The notes beneath the pieces are model-generated. The model saw only the letters and a program-made list of their open reading frames with translations, had not been told where the DNA came from and ran no database searches. The position numbers and the translations under genes are program-made. Shown here piece by piece: positions 57,170-64,000 of a stretch of DNA of 64,000 nt. Within the stretch, counting starts at the first letter, position 1, and the number at the start of each line of letters is the position of its first letter. Source of the stretch: Breviolum minutum Mf 1.05b.01 (lineage: Eukaryota; Sar; Dinophyceae; Suessiales; Symbiodiniaceae); NCBI GenBank assembly GCA_000507305.1, contig DF239288.1:173946-237945 (forward strand). The letters are read 5' to 3'.

Positions 57170-60100
57170 CTATCTGCTTAGTGAAATCACCTCAACGTCT
57201 ATTGGTTCCCCATGAACCAACTTAAACGCTCCATCTATGCTGCAGCAAGCTATGTTGGGCCTGAGTTGGCGTGTTGACCCTGGCTTTGGCAACAACCTTG
57301 CAGGCAGAGCAGAATGCTGCTCAGTAAGTGACCAAACAGTGGCTTTGAGCCCCAGGCAGGTTGCGCAGGAGTAGGCATTGCTCTTGCGGCCTGCACTGTG
57401 CCCCGGACATATCATCTGGCTAGATTGAAGGGCGCAACAACAACTTGCTTGAAGTACAAATGCATACACAGTATACAGAAGATGTATACAGATGTTTATA
57501 CATCGTACGTTCTGGTCCCTTCATGGTACATTCAGATTAGAGATTCGGGACATTCCGCGCCCACGTGCCAGGCCTGAACGCTGGGAGCAGCAGTCGAAGT
57601 TGCTTTAGAAACGGCCTGAGCCTCGATTGGTGTAACAGCTTTGACCTCAAGGTTGAGCAAAAAATGATAGAAATAACGGTCACATCAAGTCAAGGAAGAC
57701 AAAAGATATTCTGAGTTATGAATCCTTGTGAAGGTAAAACCTTTCAAACTATCAAACAAACACTAAAACAAATAATCATATACATACCAATGTCAATTGT
57801 GCCATCATGGTATCTTATATACTATTCTACATTATGAGTATTTATGAGTCATAGAGTATATGAGCAATTGAGTCCCAGGCTGGTGCAATAGTTTTTGGGA
57901 CAGCTTCCGCGCTCACCATTTTCTCCAAGCTTTGAGCTTGACCAGGGCGCCTGTGCAACAGGGTACCACTGGGTACCACATGCTTCTTTTTTTTGACTAC
58001 GCATGTGCCATCAAGAATCTGGTCTTCAAATTTCTTCTATTTCCGTTTCCATGTCTTTGAACCTTTTGGCATTCGAAGTATGTAAATTTGCAAAGAAACT
58101 ATTATTTTTGAGGACAACCCAGGCCAAAGAAATGATGACGCTCTGCCGCACCTTTTTCTTTTTCTTTTTCGCAGTGGTGCAGGCATGCCATCCTCCTGAC
58201 CAGATGGTAGTGTTCCATGTTGAATGGCCATGGTTGATTTTAGAAATCTTTGAATCTCAATCAGCAACGCTCACCGATCTATGCTGTCTCCCAAACCCAA
58301 ATCATGCCAGATCCTGAGGTTCAGCAGGTTCAGCTACTTCATCTTGTACCTCGGCATACCCCAAGCACAAGCACCTCACAAATCTTCTTCACGACTTGTG
58401 ATCTTACAAGCAAATCTTTGGGCTTTTAGGTTCTGACTGTTTCTTCGCCTCAAGGCCAATCACAAGGCACACATCACTGCTTGAAGCTGTAGTTTCTAAA
58501 CTTTTCTTGTCAAGCGTTTGTGCCAAAAATCATAACTTGACTCCATATTATCTTCGAGGTCCGTGCCTTGCTCCTTCATTGGCTCCGCATCCTCCACCGT
58601 GTCGTTCCGTGGCTCCGCCTTCTCGGGCTCCGGCGCCGGGGCGGCAAAGCCTCGCTTCGGCGTCCGGACGGACGGTTCGGCACGTCAGCAACCGAACGCG
58701 CCGAAGGCATCGAACGAAGAACGAAACGGCCGAAACGGTTGGCCAGGCAACTGATTTTGCGCCGAATCACCTGAGGGAGGACTTTTTCGTCATCTTTGAA
58801 GGAACTGATTTTGCACATTGGTTTTGCAGAGCAATTCTGAGGCATCAGCACGTGCACGACCCGTCTGTGGCCTCAGCTCTGGGACTTTCACTTTTAGGGT
58901 GTGGAAATGGGAAGCGAAGAGGAGCGCGTACTGCGTACTGCGTACTCTCCGTTTTTCTCACATGAGACTCATGTCACAGCATTTCCCACGCTCTTTTTCC
59001 CAGTTTCGCACAAAGAGCCTTGTGATCTATGACCCAATTTGCGCTGGCTGCGTCAAGACTGGAATGCTAAAACTCTAGGGCACCTTGGCCTTCTACAGAA
59101 TCCACTTCCCCTGGATCCTAAAGCCCCAAACAAATCTAAGACTTTTTGAGCTGGAACAAAGACCAGCGAAATATGGCTTCTTGGCCCTGGGCACCTATGG
59201 CCGCTCTGTCTTCTTCGCTAAACTATGTATCTTATATCTTTGTCAAGAGTTTATGACATATTTCCAAAGATTTCAAAGTGCTTTCTGCGCCAGGAATTCA
59301 CTGAACCATTTGGACTTCACCTGAATTCCCGTCTGTTCCATCACGCCGTCTCCGTCTTCCGACTCCACTTCAGTCGATGCCTCGCTGAGGACCGAGGCTT
59401 TGAAGCCGTCGGCAGCGTCGGCAGCGTCGCTGGTGGTGTCCTGCGTGTCGGAAAGGTCACCCGTGCGCTGCCATTCTCGACGACATTGGCGCACGGCACG
59501 ATGTTCTTCGGCTTCTTGTTGCAAGATCTTCGGGCATTTTCTCTTCTTTGTGAGCTCTAAAACCTGGCAACTTTTCCAACTCACAACTCACCGACATGAT
59601 ATCTAAATCACAAACCTTTGATCACCCTCAAACACATCAGGTGTTTATTTCAAAAGACAAAGAGAAACAGATATATACTGTAAAAACTAAAAAACACAAA
59701 GTCCTGAATGTTGAAACTCCAGCAAAATACAATTCGTTGATCGTCATTGCTCAAAGTCTCTGTGCCATTGCACCCTTCTCCGTTTGTCATTGAAGCGAAG
59801 CATTCGATGCAACACCATTTCCTCTGCACCTGTAGCTGGGGAGGGAAACATGTACATGGATGTACATGGTGGTTCCATGTTCGGCATACCAAGATACTGT
59901 TCCTAATGGGATGACTTCAAAAATTGAGGTGCAAAAGTTCAGGAGATTTGGTTTCCAATTGGTGAAAGTTAAAATCAGCTTGAAAACACAGGATGGAAAC
60001 TCAACTTGAGTTGACACACGGATTGTCAAATGTCTCACACCTTGAAGCGCAAGGAGTCCTGTAGGATTAACTCACCACAGGAGCTACAGCTCGTTCGGCT

Positions 60101-60288
60101 GGACTTGGCATAGTCCACGGAGTCCACGGCCATGCCGCGCCGAGATCCCGAGATCCACCGTTTAACTTTAACGCTTTAAACAGCCATGCAGAGCGACGCA
60201 AATTTGGGGCAAAAAATGGACAAATTTGTTCACAAAATGTCGTCAAAATGTGAAACATCTTCTTGTCAACTGCATCTTGAGACATCAC
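57170..60288 (-). CDS. Unidentified spliced gene, low-complexity acidic/alanine-rich
   Basis: A possible start at 60288 or 60285 gives MSQDAVDKKMFHIL. Downstream - strand exons read well: about 59584-59310 (LQQEAEEHRAVRQCRREWQR and SVLSEASTEVESEDGDGV), 58940-58810 (FHTLKVKVPELRPQTGRARA), 58690-58510 (FAAPAPEPEKAEPRNDTVED), 57970-57890 (QAQSLEKMVSAEAVPKTIAP), 57660-57545 (NLEVKAVTPIEAQAVSKATS) and 57469-57170 (LRPNIACCSIDGAFKLVHGE, then a stop). Low-complexity linkers dominate and there is no domain. It could be two genes; the gap 60067-59590 is unsupported. Confidence 0.4.
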
Positions 60289-60439
60289 TAAACTTCACTG
60301 GCAACTACACAAAACAATTGAGCTTCTAACTTCGAAGCACCGCCTTGGCAAGTAAAAAATCAAGCCACAAGAAGACCCCTAGAAAAGCCCACAAATCTTG
60401 CTACATAACATAAGATCATCTCCAAACCACTGTGTTCAA

Positions 60440-60955
60440 AGGTCAAAAACGTTTCCAACTTGTCCAACTCCCAAATTCAGCTGCCGGCTGGGATCTGCTT
60501 CTTCTGACCCGGAATCGCCAAAACAGAGAACTGACCACCTCAAGGATCTTTCCATCACTTTGTGTTTCGTCAAAACCCTTCCAGGGCCCTCGCTTCCGCT
60601 TGCGGTTGCCTTCACTGGCGCCTCAACATTTGCCAAACTGCAAAAGCCCTAGATCACCACCACCACCACCTGAAGAAAAAGAAGAACTACGACTAGCAGA
60701 GGAAGAACAAAGAACATTAAGAACACCAAGAACACTAAAAAGAAAAACAAGAACAAAGACAAAAACGCAAGTCATCATTGCAATACGTTCGGTCAATGCA
60801 ATCTCTGGTTGCTGGTGCCAGCCTCCTTTTCCGGCAAAGGAAGCAGTCACGTGAACCTCAGGTTCTGCCAACAAAGGATCTGCACGAGCAGCAACGGCAA
60901 AGTAGCACATTAGCAACCATATGCAACCATAGGGCACCAAACTCCAACTGGTCAC
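60440..60955 (-). CDS. Short secreted or membrane protein, spliced
   Basis: Begins at 60955 with MTSWSLVPYGCIWLLMCYFA and then VAARADPLLAEPEVHV, a convincing signal peptide, followed by FAGKGGWHQQPEIALTE. The open frame then enters intron-like sequence (poly-Ser/Gly from a CAC-rich tract at 60658-60672). A second piece at 60636-60440 continues (LANVEAPVKATASGSEGPGR). Its closest upstream neighbour is the Rieske gene. The function is unknown. Confidence 0.4.
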
Positions 60956-61673
60956 CTCAACCTCTGACTAAGCCATAAAGCTAAGCTCCAGTACCAAAGG
61001 TCGAGGAGATCCCTCTGGTGAGCCTCACGGGTGCGCCGTTTCGGCCATGTCGGGCATTTCAAAGGACCAAAACAAAACCGGACTCTCGGGACTCTGACGT
61101 AAAGGCCACTCGCCCCTCTTCGTGGCTTCGGCCTATGAAACACGAAACAGATGATCAAGTTGAGCGAAATTCTTTCACTGAGAACACTACCATCACGTGT
61201 CATCACTGCTTGAATTTTCTTTGATGCACAATTGGAACCCCCCGCACCTCGACCTCTTGTGAAAAGTCTGCTTGAGGGACTTCAATACCTATCAAGATGA
61301 AGACAAGGAACGTTCACAAACGGCCCCACCTACTTGAAGGAATTTAAGCTGGAAACTTAGAGAAAGTGGCTAGTGAGGCTGGTGAGCAAAGCAGCAAAGC
61401 AGTAAAGCTCAGATTGCGGCTGGCTGGTTCAGTTGGAGCCATCTGTGGAGTGGCCGGTTCCTCGGAAGGCCACGTGCGGCTCAGTTACCAATTTGTATAT
61501 AGTACATTATAGTACAAACATTGGATCGTTTTGGATTGCGTTCTGCGTCACTTCCATTATTTCAACGCAAAAACAGCAAGCACATGCAAGCACACTTTTC
61601 GCGTCTGGCACCACCTAATGAGACGCACATCCAATCAAAAAAGTGGCCATTCTCAGCGTGTCTGGTGAGCCAC
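60956..61673. other. Spacer downstream of the Rieske gene
   Basis: No supported gene. The - strand is open over 61206-60952, but without a domain. The region should contain the 3' UTR of the Rieske mRNA. No AAUAAA is expected or relied on, since dinoflagellates do not depend on it. Confidence 0.5.
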
Positions 61674-62744
61674 TCAGCCCAGCTTCACGGTGTTCTCATC
61701 CAGGAAGGAGTAGGGAGGCAGCTCCAAGTTCTTAGGAGCGGGTCCTTGTCTCATGCGTCCAGCATAGTCATAGTGTGATCCGTGGCAAGGGCAGAAGTAG
61801 CCACCATAGCTTCCTGCATCTGGCTGTGGAATGCAGCCCAAATGGGTGCAGACACCAATGCAAATCAACCACTCTGGTTTCTTGCACCGCTCTGCATCTG
61901 TGGCAGGATCGCGCATGGATGGGGCAATCGGATCATCCTTCCTTGCTGCAGCAATCTGCTCAGGTGTGCGCTTGCGGATAAACACAGGCTTGGAACGCCA
62001 CTTCACAGTGAAGTTCTGCCCCACACGAATGGGGCGGAGGTCCACCTCTACAATACCAGCAGCAAACACATCCTTGGCTGGCCAAAGCGTAAGGATCAGC
62101 TTGCCGGCAATTGCTCGGATGAGAGAAGCCGCAATCACTGCACTTGCTGCAGTCATGAAGTACACAAAGGGGCGACGATCTGCATGACCAATGGGAAGGC
62201 GATTGGCTCGAAAGTCCAAGGCGCCCTCTGGAACAGTGCTTGTTGGCATGGGTGCATTCTCAGCCAAACCAACAGGTCGGAAGTTCTCTGGAGAGAACTT
62301 GGCAATGGACACAACGGCAGGTTCCTTGGGATCATACCAAACATCCGTTCGGGTGACTGTGGCACCTGAAGCAAGCTCGCCCTTGGAAAGGTCTGGCTTC
62401 CTAGGGAAAGTTGGCTCACGAATGGTGTCGTAATGGGCAAACTTCAAGTCTCCTTGTCCGACAAACTGGTGAAGATCATAAGAGGTCTCGACGAGTTCAG
62501 CAGTGTCATGAACAACAGGATGCCTCAGAGCCTTCTTTGCCTCTTCTTCATATTCTTTTGGAGTCTTCATGACGAACTCATTCTTGTACATGGGCTTCTC
62601 GGAAGATGGTGCCATCTCATCATTGTCACGCATCAGGTGCGTGTTTGTAGGTTGAGCAAAGCATCGCGTCTGTAGCCTAAGAAGTGCGACATTTGGCCGC
62701 ACCCGGAGAGCCGGGGCGGAGCGCGCCAGGAGCCGCGGCAACAT
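61674..62744 (-). CDS. Rieske iron-sulfur protein of mitochondrial complex III (ubiquinol-cytochrome c reductase)
   Basis: A single uninterrupted frame of 356 codons, intronless in an intron-rich neighbourhood. The N-terminus MLPRLLARSAPALRVRPNVA is a typical mitochondrial presequence rich in Arg, Leu and Ala. A membrane anchor lies at about 193-216 (VYFMTAASAVIAASLI), and the [2Fe-2S] domain fills the C-terminal third. Cluster motifs are CTHLGC (299-304) and CPCHGS (318-323). The expected ligands are Cys299, His301, Cys318 and His321, with Cys304-Cys320 as the disulfide, and their spacing equals that of the bovine protein. The end (LELPPYSFLDENTVKLG) is canonical. The protein moves electrons from ubiquinol to cytochrome c1. 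The region before the anchor is longer than in animals or yeast, with an extra charged stretch at 40-160. It is complete, with no missing key residue. Confidence 0.97.
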   Translation of the reverse strand: MLPRLLARSAPALRVRPNVALLRLQTRCFAQPTNTHLMRDNDEMAPSSEKPMYKNEFVMKTPKEYEEEAKKALRHPVVHDTAELVETSYDLHQFVGQGDLKFAHYDTIREPTFPRKPDLSKGELASGATVTRTDVWYDPKEPAVVSIAKFSPENFRPVGLAENAPMPTSTVPEGALDFRANRLPIGHADRRPFVYFMTAASAVIAASLIRAIAGKLILTLWPAKDVFAAGIVEVDLRPIRVGQNFTVKWRSKPVFIRKRTPEQIAAARKDDPIAPSMRDPATDAERCKKPEWLICIGVCTHLGCIPQPDAGSYGGYFCPCHGSHYDYAGRMRQGPAPKNLELPPYSFLDENTVKLG

Positions 62745-63390
62745 CTTGGGTCACAGAGCTTCAGATGAAAAAATGGTTGACACAACATGTCAATAGGTTG
62801 GACGTTGTTCAACGAGTTTTTTGTCTTAGTCAAATTTGCAAAGTGATGCTAAAAAAGAAACAAAACCTGAGATGATGTCCAAGCATCAAAGTTCTTGCAA
62901 ATCAGGACGTCAAATTTCATTCCATCTGCCAATGAAATTGATTACAAAGTAAAGAAACCAGGTCCCCAACATTACTCAAATCCGGTGCAACACCTTGTGA
63001 GCATTTGGCCACAATGTCCACGACCTGTATGTCCATCAAAAACGACTTTGATTTTCAACTTCATTGCCAGTGCAAACTACAAGTCATGGCAATTTTTGTG
63101 CAGCAACTGACTACCTGTATGCATCGTGCTCAGAAAAGGCTCAACTATTCGAAGGAAGTTTAAATAGCAAACTTCCGACAATATGGAGCGTTGAAAAGCG
63201 GATGAGACAGGCAGTCAAGTCGGAAGGAAGAAGATGCAATAGCGCGAAAGTCAGAAGAAAGAAGATGCATCCGCGCCAAATGTTAGAGAAGTCGCGAAAT
63301 GCTGTGTTTTCTCGATGATTCCTGTGTCGGGTCAGTCCAAAAGTAGGCCTGTTAAAGCGGCGGGTGCGGAGTCATGTGGTCACAGGAGAA
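62745..63390. other. Upstream flank of the Rieske gene, no gene seen
   Basis: Mixed composition with no supported frame. An imperfect direct repeat of gaagaagatgca type occurs at about 63225-63275. Dinoflagellate promoters lack recognisable TATA boxes and mRNAs are trans-spliced, so I do not assign a promoter. Confidence 0.5.
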
Positions 63391-63860
63391 ATCAAAAATT
63401 GCATGCCGCTGTGGCGAAAAGCACATTTGGAAGTGAAAATGCCCAAAACATGACGTGTTCGGAGCACTTTTCGAAGGTCGGATGTCGAAAAAATGCACGC
63501 CGCTGTGGCGAGAAGCACATTTGGAAGTGAAAATCTACAAAACACCTCATTCCGAGAGCACTTTTGGAAGTTCAGATGTCGAAAAATTGTACGCCGCTGT
63601 GGCGAAACACACATTTGGAAGTGAAAATGTACAAAACATGACGTGTTCGGAGCACTTTTGTCAGTGCGGATGTCGAAAAATTGTATGCCGCTGTGGCGAA
63701 AAGCACATTGGGAAGTCAAAATGCTAAAAAACTGTAGTCCTCGGAGCACTTTTCGAAGGTCGGATGTCGCAAAATTGTACGCCGCTGTGGCGAGAAGCAC
63801 ATTTGGACGTGATAATGTTAAAAAACTGTAGTCCTCGGACCACTTTTCGAAGGTCGGATG
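63391..63860. repeat. 94-base tandem repeat, five copies
   Basis: The phrase gccgctgtggcga recurs at 63405, 63499, 63593, 63687 and 63781, exactly 94 bases apart. Each unit also carries agcacatttggaagtg and cggagcacttttcgaagg variants. Units differ by a few substitutions. Since 94 is not a multiple of three, the 165-codon frame on the - strand changes phase between units and is not a real repeat protein. Confidence 0.97.
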
Positions 63861-63957
63861 CTTAGTCAATCAGTCAGTTCGTCACTTAGTCAGTTAGCTA
63901 GTTAGTTAGTTAGTCAGTCAGTCAGTCAGTCAGTCAATTAGTCACTTTATCAATCAA

Positions 63958-64000
<43 letters not shown>
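63861..64000. repeat. Tetranucleotide tracts (TTAG/TCAG)n then (ATCA)n
   Basis: Directly adjoins the 94-base array and runs off the window edge. It begins with mixed tcag/ttag units and ends with pure atca units from about 63976. Confidence 0.95.

Noticed and set aside
63372-63869. 165-codon - strand repeat protein
   Set aside because: The 94-base period is not a multiple of three, so the frame shifts between units; it is a non-coding minisatellite.
1-64000. CRISPR arrays, tRNA or rRNA genes, prokaryotic promoters
   Set aside because: No spaced repeats, cloverleaf or conserved rRNA segments were seen; the sequence is eukaryotic nuclear in character.

Overview
The window looks like nuclear DNA of a dinoflagellate, most likely a Symbiodiniaceae species. 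The reasons are: genes broken into many short exons; introns with GC as well as GT donors; long runs of genes on one strand; a mitochondrial-type Rieske protein in a single open frame; dinoflagellate-style multi-domain proteins (KH/SR, SFI1-type, MATH-BTB, cysteine-rich GCC2/GCC3 multi-membrane proteins); and abundant microsatellites. Nothing looks prokaryotic. Most exon borders given here were read by eye, so coordinates of spliced genes are approximate unless exact splice positions are stated.

Layout, left to right. From 1 to about 19.7 kb everything recognisable is on the + strand: an intron-rich protein made of fibronectin III-like repeats with WSxWS signatures (about 1.0-9.8 kb); a short membrane-anchored protein carrying a nuclease-like domain related to those of bacterial polymorphic secretion systems (9.8-10.9 kb); and a large SFI1/centrin-binding-repeat and coiled-coil protein (12.1-19.7 kb). 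At about 20.6-21.8 kb lies a very A+T-rich island with a 304-base assembly gap. From about 22 kb to 62.7 kb the convincing genes are all on the - strand, so the two arrays converge on the A+T-rich island.

The - strand array, in its own 5' to 3' order, holds: a Rieske iron-sulfur protein of complex III (62.7 kb); a short gene with a signal peptide (60.9 kb); three or more unidentified spliced genes (60.3-56.1 kb); a MATH-BTB protein (55.0-53.8 kb); unidentified exon clusters (48.2-43.7 kb); a large membrane protein fusing a glycine-betaine-type solute-binding domain, cysteine-rich GCC2/GCC3 repeats and many membrane helices (42.8-36.0 kb); a multi-KH-domain RNA-binding protein with SR-rich ends (34.4-25.4 kb); and another unidentified gene (25.1-22.2 kb).

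The right arm has been reshuffled. Parts of the KH gene and its 5' flank occur again, joined together, at 51.9-53.7 kb. A piece of a membrane-protein exon is copied at 35.2 kb beside a piece shared with 44.0 kb. The window ends in a 94-base tandem repeat and tetranucleotide repeats. No operon-like functional linkage is evident. The most unusual single item is the nuclease-like domain on a eukaryotic membrane protein at 9.8-10.9 kb.
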